Origin: Candidatus Rifleibacteriota bacterium
GTDB taxonomy: Bacteria > Riflebacteria > Ozemobacteria > Ozemobacterales > Ozemobacteraceae
DNA: 20,739 nt
Direction: 5' to 3'
Assembly (NCBI GenBank): GCA_029560455.1
Contig: JAKQKW010000161.1
Coordinates: forward strand, 1-20,739
Shown piece by piece: positions 8,901 through 15,497 of this stretch; the stretch's first letter is position 1; the number at the start of each line of letters is the position of its first letter. Position numbers and translations under genes: made by a program. A model generated the notes under the pieces. It ran no database searches. It was not told where the DNA came from and saw nothing but the letters and a program-made list of their open reading frames with translations.

Positions 8901-9426
8901 TACGAACCATTTCAAGCCCAGAATCGAGCGTCGGCTCGGTGGCTTCGCCCTTGATGCTTTCTTCGCCGCCAACTGAGAAGCCTTCCCAGCTGTAGAGCTG
9001 ACGTATTGCCAGTTCGATCTGGTTTTTAGGGGCAATCATCACTTCAAGTTTGCACTGGGTGAGAAAGGCGATCATGTCGGTGGCCATGATGTCGAACGGG
9101 TCGGCCATGACGACGGTAAGTTTGTTGCCCTCGCGCTTGTAAGGGATCATCTTATACTGCTTGGCCTGATATTCAGGGATCAGCGACAGAATCTTCGCAT
9201 CGACCTTGATATTCGTCAGGTCGACGACTGAAATGCCGAGAAATTCGGCCCAGAGATCGAGAACCTGCTTTTCAGAGAGAAAGCCAAGTCTGACAATGAT
9301 GTTTTCGAGGCGCTCGAGCGTCTGGGCCTGAATGATTCTTGCCTTGTCGAGCTGATCTTCTGTGATCAGGCCCTTTTGCAGCATCAAGTTTTCGACGGTC
9401 TGTTTGGTTCCCTGAATATTGTTCAT
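5905..9426 (-). CDS. PilB/GspE-type secretion ATPase with C-terminal repeat tail
   Basis: This is a cytoplasmic hexameric ATPase of the kind that powers pilin polymerisation (PilB) or type II secretion (GspE). Residues 1-145 look like the MshEN-type N-domain. The motor follows: Asp box DIHVEP (201-206), Walker A GPTGAGKT (323-330), Walker B DPDIILVGEVRD (385-396), His box TLHTNNA (416-422) and zinc pairs CPHC (456-459) and CREC (491-494). It ends near 560, where normal PilB stops. A Met/Gln/Pro-rich linker (about 575-620) leads into a tail of more than 500 residues with four ~77-residue repeats, three of them ending in FKPWQF. The protein is about twice the normal length. GGAGGA (9431-9436) precedes the ATG. 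It lies 21 bases after the BsuPI-domain gene and overlaps the PP2C gene by four bases. No PilC or pilin gene is adjacent, so pilus versus secretion cannot be settled. Confidence 0.9.
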   Translation of the reverse strand: MNNIQGTKQTVENLMLQKGLITEDQLDKARIIQAQTLERLENIIVRLGFLSEKQVLDLWAEFLGISVVDLTNIKVDAKILSLIPEYQAKQYKMIPYKREGNKLTVVMADPFDIMATDMIAFLTQCKLEVMIAPKNQIELAIRQLYSWEGFSVGGEESIKGEATEPTLDSGLEMVRKTSEQGAVVQFLNAIFKQAILKRASDIHVEPREDILLVRFRVDGMLHDAMTGPKSLLAPLISRIKILSHLDIAERRLPQDGRLKVKMQDKEVDFRVSTVPSLLGEKAVLRILQRESKFDLDNIGFFPDDLARLKSALDEPYGLILVTGPTGAGKTTTLFGMLKYFSSTEINIFTIENPVEYRIPGITQVQINDKIGLDFASGLRTALRQDPDIILVGEVRDLETAEIAFRASLTGHKVLSTLHTNNAPASINRLINMGVPAYLVTAAMRVVIAQKLLHRICPHCKVEYKPAQSIIQRLSLAPGKLIGTKFHKGTGCRECNQTGTYGRLGVYETMVITSSMKDVIIEGGTEMAIKRVARLEGMRTLRESALELAIRGESTLEEVLFVTPSDDEEKRIPLPGLTGSGMGVPSYILPVQMQPMSAAMQPEGLSQMPLQQPQAQQRRPQIDLNDPVTKTIIASLQKDFLFFSDEKLAEKLHLPVIQIRELLQMNHLERNRDGFARHFGNQLEELSEADIADIIDMIADKQGEIPAFVLQEEKFAPVWAGISVKAALEKLKNKIQKPEELPEMFNEHFISNAGLDQVFLWAERSRFRMIELALPGKFKPWQFGETEQWLANRNLSACAREALEWLMSEKLGCSRGDLPLMLNRQICKENGLGALLEKFDDSCFRMVNQVFPDVFKPWQFVEEEQLLWFQEDRMEIAGQATRWLIEERLGIPAEDIPKRISIREFHMNGLSKLLDLFNQNLSQVIENAYPNRFKPWQFNEQADIWKSSEALETAQQATIWLIEDRLHLPHDKAAQHLTRRHFLNNGLGFMLGALFNHSHFLALENALPELKSNEVFQKALFTYSQEVREINAKWEALAEKIAVNHFGKARFKVTLPNLKIAPIVPENERIYINAANQIEYVPQIVIPRLNAYADFSDFSNWVPYCDRLTYWILGDDRSAGYTEPTHPKVKLVFIDSLITGLRSKGLLDMVEKVQHLINAHTRLLDHRAPAAINS
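6388..7311 (-). repeat. Four tandem ~77-residue protein repeats in the ATPase tail
   Basis: The units cover about residues 706-782, 783-859, 860-937 and 938-1013 of the ATPase gene product. Shared positions are a WLxxExL helix, a NGL(G/S)xLL stretch, a short helix, then a Pro-containing turn and FKPWQF. That hexamer is at 777-782, 854-859 and 932-937, spaced 77 and 78 residues. The first unit is degenerate at its start; the last keeps NGLG but has lost the FKPWQF end. Similar PW(E/Q)-containing repeats occur in other bacterial proteins of unknown role; I cannot name the family with certainty. The DNA copies are diverged, so this is an old duplication. Confidence 0.8.
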
Positions 9427-9447
9427 GAATTCCTCCGGCCCTGGCAG

Positions 9448-10203
9448 TTATTTGACTTCGACCCTGAAGGTGCGGCGTTCGAGCGAAACGGTGACATCCT
9501 GAGTATCGTTGTGGGCAAACATGTGAAAAGTTACGTGACCAACGCGTTTCGGATGAAAAAAGATTTTGGTTTTGTCGGCGGTTTTTTCGACGCGGTGAAT
9601 CGCAATGCGGTTGTCGTTATAGACGTATTCGATCTGCCACGCCAATTCTCGAACTCCGACGTAGCGCGGCAGTTCGATTTCGAAGATCTGATTGAGCTTT
9701 GCATCGATGATTTCGGTCTTTTTTATCTCATTGGGCAGCAGCCTGATGGCGCAGTCATTCGAGACGAGGTAGCGCGGCTGCGTCATCACCATTCCCTGAA
9801 CCTTATAAATTCCCTGGGGAAGCGGGTTGCCGTTGCGGTCGATCGAATCCCAGCTCAGCTGCTGCGAACGTGTCTCGCCGGTTTTAAGCGGGATAGAATG
9901 CGGGGCGCCGGCCCAGGTCAGGCCCTGTGACCAGCGAAAAATCTGGGTGCGGTCATGATAGACTGCCATGTCCCATTGTTGGCCGGTTTTGTAGGGAATG
10001 TTGACGGTTTTGTCAGTGCGGTTGCGGATCGTTATGGTAAAGGTGGCGGTCTGGCCGGTGATGATCTCGGGCGTGTCGGCAGAGATGGTTATCTGCAGGT
10101 CGGCCGGGTTGATGAATTCCCATTTGCGGTAAGTCTGAGCCGTTGCCGCGCTGCCAGCTAGAGCCAGGAAAGTTAACAGAAGTAGTATGCGTATGGATTT
10201 CAT
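9448..10203 (-). CDS. Exported BsuPI-domain protein, chagasin-like C-terminus
   Basis: This is a predicted periplasmic or surface protein of 251 residues. A signal peptide spans 1-22 (MKSIRILLLLTFLALAG, cut after ATA). Residues about 35-155 fit the BsuPI fold (intracellular proteinase inhibitor family): beta strands, QQWDMAVY (76-83), IFRWSQGLTW (88-97), then a WDSIDRNG segment and LPQGIYKVQG (128-137). The C-terminal half (170-251) resembles a chagasin-like immunoglobulin fold, with a W in the middle and a KRVGHVTFHMFA strand pair; this second call is tentative. The start at 10203 is chosen because the signal peptide begins there; an in-frame upstream ATG (10305) would add 34 residues before it. 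It is the first gene of the ATPase-PP2C unit. Protease inhibition is not assured: many exported BsuPI domains may only bind proteins. Confidence 0.8.
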   Translation of the reverse strand: MKSIRILLLLTFLALAGSAATAQTYRKWEFINPADLQITISADTPEIITGQTATFTITIRNRTDKTVNIPYKTGQQWDMAVYHDRTQIFRWSQGLTWAGAPHSIPLKTGETRSQQLSWDSIDRNGNPLPQGIYKVQGMVMTQPRYLVSNDCAIRLLPNEIKKTEIIDAKLNQIFEIELPRYVGVRELAWQIEYVYNDNRIAIHRVEKTADKTKIFFHPKRVGHVTFHMFAHNDTQDVTVSLERRTFRVEVK

Positions 10204-10211
10204 ATAGCAAG

Positions 10212-10240
10212 ATGATACAACACGGGGGGCGCTCTGCAAA
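10212..10240 (-). promoter_or_regulatory. Sigma-70-type promoter of the BsuPI-ATPase-PP2C unit
   Basis: On the minus strand TTTGCA (10235-10240), a 17-base spacer and TATCAT (10212-10217) give four and five matches of six. The -10 ends eight bases before the ATG at 10203, so the start of transcription should fall on or next to the start codon. No Shine-Dalgarno is present, consistent with a leaderless mRNA. Confidence 0.5.
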
Positions 10241-10267
10241 GTAATTGTTATCGGCCGGCGGCGTTCA

Positions 10268-10296
10268 TTGACACTATGCTGAATCATTCTTATAAT
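10268..10296 (+). promoter_or_regulatory. Perfect-consensus sigma-70 promoter
   Basis: TTGACA (10268-10273), exactly 17 bases, then TATAAT (10291-10296): both hexamers match the consensus fully. Transcription should start near 10303, giving a leader of about 55 bases that ends with GGAGGA (10347-10352) five bases before the ATG at 10358. This predicts very high constitutive expression unless a regulator intervenes. Confidence 0.85.
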
Positions 10297-10357
10297 TAAC
10301 GACATAATTGTACCGATCCCGTAAAGTCAGTCTCTTCGACAAGAGCGGAGGAATAAT

Positions 10358-11971
10358 ATGAATATGAGTAAACGAGTGCTGCGACGAATCTCGCTTTTGA
10401 CAGTCATCATGTTTGTGCTGTCGACCTTTGGCGCCTATGCCCAGACTGCACAGGTCAATATTCCGGTCACTTCCGGCCAGCCGATCGATGTGTCGATTCT
10501 CAACAATGTTCTGCCCGAACTGAATAACCTGCAGAGCAACCTGAGAACCGCTCAGAGCACTCTCAGCAGTCTCGAAAAGATTTCGACTCCGCTTTATCAC
10601 AAGATTGCCCCGACCGGCATGGAAACCATGAGCATCGCCGAACGCATCAAGGCCATTATCGGCAGTGCCAAAAACGTGCTCGGTTCAACTCTGAAGACTT
10701 CCGGCGAAGCTGCCAAGGCCAACATTGCCGCCGGCGCCTCACCGGTCAATCTTTCTTATGACCAGCAGCTTGCCTATGGTATCGAACAGCTCGGTGTTCA
10801 GGCCAGCAAAATCGAAACCAGCGGCAAATTCGCCGGCTCAGCTGACAAGCTCAAAGCGATCATCACTCTGATCAAGGCCAGCCTGACAAAGGTTGTAACC
10901 GCTGTCAGAGCCAAAATTTTTGCAGTTGGCCAGAAAGTCGGCCTGATCGACAAAAGCAAGTCTTTCGAAAACGGCAAAGTCGTTGACAACAGCAAGGGTG
11001 AAATCAAAAACGACGGCAAAATGATGCTCAGCGCTTCTGCCGATGTGCAGTATGCCGATACCTTTCAGGGCAAACTGGCTAAAGGCGTTGCCGAAGGCAC
11101 TCAGAGCGCCAAGGCTTCTCTTAAAAACAGTTTCTCGTTCTCGAACCTGGCCGTAACCACTGCCGTAGCGGTAGGCACCAACCTGGCCATCGATATGGTT
11201 CATGGCAACAAGCCCTCTTTCTCACAGGCAGTTAAATCAGTTGCAACTCTCGAATTTGCCGGTAACGTCGTCGGTTCGGCCCTCGGTGCTGCCGGTGGTC
11301 AGTTCACCGCCTCGATCGTCAAGAGTATTATTCCGGGCCCGGTTGGCGCTCTGGTAGGCTCTGTGATTCCGGTCATGTTTGCTTCGTTCTCAGGCCAGAT
11401 GGGTGCAAATCTTGCCAACGGCATGAAGAGCGGTGAATTCTCGATTGCCAGAGCTTTCCAGCAGATCGACAAGGTTGATCTCGTCGGTTCATCGATCGGT
11501 TCAACCATCGGTATGGCTCTCGGTGCTCCGATTCCGGTAATCGGGCCGATCATTGGTGGTATCGTCGGCGGTTTCCTCGGCAGCAAGGTTGCCAAGTGGG
11601 TAACCTCATTCGCTAAGGGCGGCAAGGTCTCTATTTTCGGTAAGGGCTCGAATGTGCCATCACAGCAGAGCAATAACCCGACCAGCAGTTTCGGCGGTTT
11701 CTCCGGTGGTATCGGCAATCTCGGCGGCACCGGCAGGGGCACTGGTGCTGTGGTTGTCGGCGATTCAACTGCAGGTGTACCTCAGTTCTCAGTAACTGGC
11801 GCCACTTCAGAAAAACTTGCTGACGTCGAAAAGAAGTATTATGATACCTACCTGCAGTACAACCGCATGGTTGAAGCCAATGACCAGGAAGGCGCCAAAA
11901 AAGTATTCGAACAGCTGAAAGTTTACTCAGACGAATACAACAGCCTCAAAAAAGCTGTTAAGGCTGAATAA
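10358..11971 (+). CDS. Exported glycine-zipper protein of unknown function
   Basis: I do not recognise the family. The protein has 537 residues. A signal peptide (1-28, cut after AYA) is followed by a helical, Ser/Ala-rich region (about 45-200) and a short polar stretch. Two long Gly/Ala/Ile-rich segments come next: 298-352 (VVGSALGAAGG, GPVGALVGSVIP) and 374-418 (LVGSSIGSTIGMALG, IGPIIGGIVGGFLGS). Their GxxxG spacing is that of glycine zippers, which pack in or insert into membranes. A Gly/Ser/Asn linker (about 440-470) and a charged helical tail (484-537) end the protein. There are no Cys residues. A perfect consensus promoter, a good Shine-Dalgarno and a strong terminator make it a highly expressed single-gene unit. 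Possible roles are a membrane-associated envelope or surface-layer protein or a pore former; none is proven. Confidence 0.85.
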   Translation: MNMSKRVLRRISLLTVIMFVLSTFGAYAQTAQVNIPVTSGQPIDVSILNNVLPELNNLQSNLRTAQSTLSSLEKISTPLYHKIAPTGMETMSIAERIKAIIGSAKNVLGSTLKTSGEAAKANIAAGASPVNLSYDQQLAYGIEQLGVQASKIETSGKFAGSADKLKAIITLIKASLTKVVTAVRAKIFAVGQKVGLIDKSKSFENGKVVDNSKGEIKNDGKMMLSASADVQYADTFQGKLAKGVAEGTQSAKASLKNSFSFSNLAVTTAVAVGTNLAIDMVHGNKPSFSQAVKSVATLEFAGNVVGSALGAAGGQFTASIVKSIIPGPVGALVGSVIPVMFASFSGQMGANLANGMKSGEFSIARAFQQIDKVDLVGSSIGSTIGMALGAPIPVIGPIIGGIVGGFLGSKVAKWVTSFAKGGKVSIFGKGSNVPSQQSNNPTSSFGGFSGGIGNLGGTGRGTGAVVVGDSTAGVPQFSVTGATSEKLADVEKKYYDTYLQYNRMVEANDQEGAKKVFEQLKVYSDEYNSLKKAVKAE

Positions 11972-11997
11972 GCAAAGCGTTTAATTGATCTCAGTGC

Positions 11998-12033
11998 CAG
12001 AGAACGGCCGAAGCTGCCGTTCTCTGCTGTTTT
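11998..12033 (+). terminator. Rho-independent terminator of the glycine-zipper gene
   Basis: A perfect 11-bp stem (CAGAGAACGGC, 11998-12008, with 12016-12026) has a 7-base loop and is followed by CTGTTTT. It lies 26 bases after the stop codon and just before the purD promoter. Confidence 0.85.
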
Positions 12034-12047
12034 AGGCAGTTGCCGTC

Positions 12048-12076
12048 TTGACGCGGCGCTGGCGGCATAGTAACAT
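12048..12076 (+). promoter_or_regulatory. Sigma-70-type promoter for purD
   Basis: TTGACG (12048-12053), 17 bases, TAACAT (12071-12076) match five and four of six consensus positions. The predicted start near 12083 leaves a leader of about 29 bases. I see no PurR-like operator or purine riboswitch in it. Confidence 0.55.
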
Positions 12077-12111
12077 GCACGCGCCAAAGTATTTTTTCTG
12101 TTGAGGTGCCC

Positions 12112-13359
12112 GTGGATATTCTTGTTTTGGGTTCTGGAGCCAGAGAACACTCTATCGTACACGCGCTCGCCAAGTCTCCGTCAGTGCATAAGATCATTGC
12201 CTGCCCCGGAAACATCGGCATGGCCAGTATCCCAATCTGCAAGAGGGTGCCATTCAAAGACAATGCTGAGCTGGTCAGGTTCTGCAAAGACAAAATTGCG
12301 CTGGCCGTAGTTGGCTCGTCAAAATTCGTTGAAGAAGGCACTGTAGATGCTCTGGCGCTGGCCGGAATACCGGTCATCGGTCCGGCTGCCGATGCCGGCA
12401 GAATCGAAACCAGCAAGGCTTTTGCCGCGAAATTCATGGCCCGGCATCATATTCCGTCGCCGCTTACCCGAATCGTGGTCAACGCCACTGAGGCCGAACA
12501 GGCTTTCAATGAAAACCCGAATCTGCTGGTGGTTAAATGCGATGGTTTCTCGCACGGCACCGGCGTTGCCGTCTGTGATACCCCCGAACAGGCGAAGAGC
12601 GCGGCAACCAGATTTCTCAATCTGCATAACCCACCGCTGATCCTGCAGGAAAAAATCACCGGCATCGAATGTTCTTACACCATTCTGACTGACGGTCAGC
12701 AGTGGGTTTCGTTCAGTTCCTGCCGCGACTATAAACGCGCCGATGACGGCGAAGCAGGCCCGACCACCGGTGGTATGGGAGCAGTGAGCCCGTCACCCGA
12801 CCTTACGCCAGAGCTTGACCGGGTGATAATCGATACTATCGTGCAGCCGGTAGTTGATGGCATGAAGGCAGATAGTCTGCTCTATCGGGGTTTTCTCTCG
12901 ATTCAGCTTATGCTAACCGCGACCGGGCCGAAAGTTCTTGAATTCAATGCCCGCCTCGGCGACCCCGAAACTCAGAGCATTCTCACCCGCTTCCGCGGTG
13001 ATCTCGCCACTCTGCTGAAAGACTGTTCGATGGGTTGCCTGACTTCGGTTGGCTCTGAAGTAGCCTTTGGCCGTCACTCAGCCGTTTCAGTGGTAATTGC
13101 CCGCAAGGGCTACCCCGACAACGAAACCGGTGAGCCGCTGATACGTGGTTTCGACAAGGTCAACGATTCGCTGGTATTTTTCTCCAGCTGCAAAAGAGCT
13201 GAAGACTCAGAAGACTACAAGTTCAGAAGCGGCCGTCTGATCAGCGTTACCGCCGTCGGCGAAAACCTCGAAGAGGCCAGAAGCAAATGCTACGGCGACA
13301 TCGCCCGGCTTGAACTGGCCAACATCAAGTTTCGCAACGACATCGGCAAAGAGCTCTGA
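12112..13359 (+). CDS. purD: Phosphoribosylamine-glycine ligase (GARS), divergent
   Basis: GARS joins phosphoribosylamine and glycine with ATP in the second step of purine synthesis. The protein has 415 residues (E. coli 429) in the ATP-grasp layout: N-terminal GSGAREHS (7-14), PGNIGMA (32-38), the ATP-grasp domain with GPTTGGMGAVSPSP, and the metal-binding EFNARLGDPETQ. Two normally firm motifs are altered. GPEAPL is replaced by GSSKFV (68-73), and the GLAAGKGV loop reads GFSHGTGV (145-152), so its second Lys is Thr. The GTG at 12112 is chosen because TTGAGG (12101-12106) lies five bases before it and it gives the family's usual N-terminus (M-DILVLGSG); a GTG at 12106 overlaps that ribosome site. 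No other purine gene is adjacent. The fold is certain, the exact activity a little less so. Confidence 0.88.
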   Translation: MDILVLGSGAREHSIVHALAKSPSVHKIIACPGNIGMASIPICKRVPFKDNAELVRFCKDKIALAVVGSSKFVEEGTVDALALAGIPVIGPAADAGRIETSKAFAAKFMARHHIPSPLTRIVVNATEAEQAFNENPNLLVVKCDGFSHGTGVAVCDTPEQAKSAATRFLNLHNPPLILQEKITGIECSYTILTDGQQWVSFSSCRDYKRADDGEAGPTTGGMGAVSPSPDLTPELDRVIIDTIVQPVVDGMKADSLLYRGFLSIQLMLTATGPKVLEFNARLGDPETQSILTRFRGDLATLLKDCSMGCLTSVGSEVAFGRHSAVSVVIARKGYPDNETGEPLIRGFDKVNDSLVFFSSCKRAEDSEDYKFRSGRLISVTAVGENLEEARSKCYGDIARLELANIKFRNDIGKEL

Positions 13360-13410
13360 TCAAAAATAAACGCTGATTAATACAAAATCCGGCTACGGGT
13401 AAACGCGGAA

Positions 13411-14334
13411 TCAGAGTTTTCCTATTGCCAGATATGAAAAAATGCTTGCAGACAGCCAGAGAAGAACGCCAAGCAGCAATGGTGACAGTCCGACCTTTTT
13501 GAGTGTTTCCAGTGATAGTTTGCTGCCAATGAAAAACATCGATAGAACAAGCAGCTGGCGGCCGATTGCCACCAGGGTTGTCCATAAGCTTTCATGCAAA
13601 GGTAGGATGGTTCGCGTCAGCGCTGCGGCGATAAATCCGAGAATGAACCAGGGAAATACATTGGTTTGCTTCGAACCACTGAAATAGCTGGTTACAATGA
13701 CGAATGGCGTTATCCACAACGCTCTGGCCAACTTGACGGTCGTTGCCACCGCCAGTGCTGTTTCGCCATAATGGCTCGCAGCTCCTACGACGCTGCTTGT
13801 ATCGTGAATTGCGAGGCCCGCCCAGACCCCGAAATCATGCTGCGACATGTTCAGCCATTTCCCGATTGCCGGAAAAAGGAGCAATGCCAACGCGTTAAGC
13901 GAGAAAACCGTGGCGAGTGAAACGGAAGTTTCTTCGTCACGCGCTTTGATGGCTGGTGCCATGGCCGCAATAGCGCTGCCGCCACAGATGGCGGTGCCAA
14001 ATGCGATCAGCTTTGCAAGCCTGGGTTCCATTTTCAGCCACATGCCAAAAAGATAGCCAAGAAAGATTGTGAGCGAAATCCCGACTACCGTTACCGGGAG
14101 CGAAGCCCATGCCTGGCTGACAACTTCAGCCAATGACAGGCCGAAGCCGAGCATTATAACGGCAATCTGCAGCAGGTTGCGGCTCCAGACCGAGCCTGTT
14201 TCGGCGAAAGGGTTTTTTAACAACAGGCCGAACAGAATTCCGGTTACCAGTGCCGTGCCCGGATTGACACCCGGAATCAGGCAGACAGCTGCGAGAACGA
14301 AGAAAAGAGGTTTTTGCAGTGTTTCCAGCTTCAT
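13411..14334 (-). CDS. YeiH-family (UPF0324) membrane transporter
   Basis: This is an inner-membrane protein of 307 residues with about ten hydrophobic segments. It belongs to the conserved hypothetical 698/UPF0324 family, which includes E. coli YeiH, often annotated as a putative sulfate exporter. Family marks are PGVNPGTALVTGILFGLL (21-38), AFGTAICGGSAIAA (111-124), and WAGLAIHDTSSVVGAA (171-186). I chose the ATG at 14334 because GAGGT (14342-14346) lies seven bases before it; the ATG at 14361 adds nine polar residues with no ribosome site. It is divergent from a LysR gene, the same pairing as yeiH-yeiE in E. coli. Substrate is unproven; sulfate or sulfite export is the usual suggestion. 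It converges on purD with only 51 bases between stops and no clear terminator. Confidence 0.92.
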   Translation of the reverse strand: MKLETLQKPLFFVLAAVCLIPGVNPGTALVTGILFGLLLKNPFAETGSVWSRNLLQIAVIMLGFGLSLAEVVSQAWASLPVTVVGISLTIFLGYLFGMWLKMEPRLAKLIAFGTAICGGSAIAAMAPAIKARDEETSVSLATVFSLNALALLLFPAIGKWLNMSQHDFGVWAGLAIHDTSSVVGAASHYGETALAVATTVKLARALWITPFVIVTSYFSGSKQTNVFPWFILGFIAAALTRTILPLHESLWTTLVAIGRQLLVLSMFFIGSKLSLETLKKVGLSPLLLGVLLWLSASIFSYLAIGKL

Positions 14335-14456
14335 ATTGATTACCTCGTGCGAGTTAATCAAATAGTATACGCAAATTAAAATAAATAAAAATTGTTAAAT
14401 ATTATAAAATTAATTAGTTTAATTTATTAAAAATTGATTGGAATCAGTAACAACCT
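14335..14456. promoter_or_regulatory. AT-rich divergent control region between yeiH-like and lysR genes
   Basis: This 122-base spacer is almost pure A/T from about 14361 to 14440, unlike everything else in the window. On the minus strand a TATACT -10 (14364-14369) would start the transporter transcript near 14357. A TTAA-N11-TTAA dyad (14395-14413, centre 14404) fits the T-N11-A pattern of LysR-type operators. The regulator probably binds here to control itself and the transporter. In such AT-rich sequence chance matches are common, so the exact site is uncertain. Confidence 0.45.
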
Positions 14457-15353
14457 ATGGATGTATCTCTGAGACAGCTTGAAGTTTTTGTTGCCGTGGC
14501 GAAGCTTGGTCATGTCACCAATGCCGGCGAAGAGCTTGGTATGACCCAGGCCGCGGTCAGTCTGAATCTGGCGCACCTTGAAAGACAGCTGAAGGGTAAT
14601 CTGTTCGATCGTATCGGGAAAAAGCTGATATTGAATGATCGTGGCAGATTGCTGCTGCAGGAAGCCGTTGAGGTTCTGGACCGCGCCAAAATAATGCTCG
14701 AAAGGGTTACCAGTCGACCCGGTGATCCGGCCGGGAACCTGAGAATCGGTGCGAGTACGACAATTGGCAACTACCTTCTGCCGGCTGTAATCGGTTGTTT
14801 CTCCCGGCGTTATCGCAGGGCCAGGATAGATCTCGTGGTTGGAAATACCAGACAGATAGAGGAGGAGCTGGCGGCCGGACATCTTGATCTTGGATTGATT
14901 GAAGGCCCGGCGCACAAATCCGGTCTGGTTGCCAAGGACTGGCGTGGCGACGAACTGGTGATAATTGCTTCTCCCTCCAGCCCACTGGCTGCAAAAAAGA
15001 AGATAACGGTCAGGGATCTGGCCCGGGCAGCCTGGTTGGCCAGAGAGCAGGGTTCCGGTACCAGAGAAATTTTCGAGCGGGCAATGCAGACGGTTGGAGT
15101 CAGGCCCGAACTGAAATTCGAGCTCGGTCATACAGAAGCGATAAAACAGGCTGTAATTGCCGGAATGGGCGTTGCCTGCCTGTCGAAACTGGCCGTTGCC
15201 AGAGAAGTTTCAGCCGGTCTGCTGGCGGAGATAAATCATCCATTGAATCTGCAGCGCAGATTGCAGATATTACTCCGGCAGGGTAACCATGAAACGCCGC
15301 TGCAGCAATCAATGCTCGCTTATCTGTTTCGGCCTGAATTTTTGCAGGAGTAG
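14457..15353 (+). CDS. LysR-type regulator, YeiE/CysB-like
   Basis: This is a DNA-binding transcription factor of 298 residues, the normal LysR length. Residues 1-60 are the winged helix-turn-helix (LRQLEVFVAVAKLGHVTNAG, then MTQAAVSLNLAHLERQL). A linker helix and a two-lobed effector domain follow from about 91 on (NLRIGASTTIGNYLLP, GHLDLGLIEGP). The GASTTIGNYLLP and HTEAIKQAVIAGMGVACLS segments are typical of the CysL/YeiE branch. YeiE of enterobacteria has been reported to respond to sulfite, which fits its pairing with a YeiH-type transporter here. The ATG at 14457 gives the standard LysR N-terminus but has only a weak ribosome site. Downstream, a GGCAGT/ACTGCC inverted repeat (about 15361-15402) lacks a T-run and is not a clear terminator. 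Confidence 0.93.
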   Translation: MDVSLRQLEVFVAVAKLGHVTNAGEELGMTQAAVSLNLAHLERQLKGNLFDRIGKKLILNDRGRLLLQEAVEVLDRAKIMLERVTSRPGDPAGNLRIGASTTIGNYLLPAVIGCFSRRYRRARIDLVVGNTRQIEEELAAGHLDLGLIEGPAHKSGLVAKDWRGDELVIIASPSSPLAAKKKITVRDLARAAWLAREQGSGTREIFERAMQTVGVRPELKFELGHTEAIKQAVIAGMGVACLSKLAVAREVSAGLLAEINHPLNLQRRLQILLRQGNHETPLQQSMLAYLFRPEFLQE

Positions 15354-15497
15354 TTTTCGGCAGTCAGAAAATGCAATGCTTTTGCTGAAACTGCCTGCAA
15401 ACTGTTAAATCGCCTGTAGATGTGATAGATTTCGTTTTTGGCATAATTTCATGTTTTTGAGCATGCCGTCAGATTTGAGTAATTGAGGAGAGAATCA

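Noticed and set aside
9376..9930. 184-codon plus-strand frame across the start of the ATPase gene and the end of the BsuPI-domain gene
   Set aside because: It covers two well-supported genes on the other strand and has no recognisable protein content.
14427..15131. 234-codon minus-strand frame opposite the LysR gene
   Set aside because: The LysR protein is unmistakable. The antisense frame has no family features and would run through the AT-rich control region.
15361..15402. GGCAGT/ACTGCC inverted repeat after the LysR gene as a terminator
   Set aside because: The stem is short with a long loop and no T-run follows, so I did not list it as a terminator.
15450..15470. TTGGCATAAT before the zinc-finger gene as a sigma-54 promoter
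   Set aside because: The GG is present but the GC ten bases later is missing, so the -24/-12 pattern fails.
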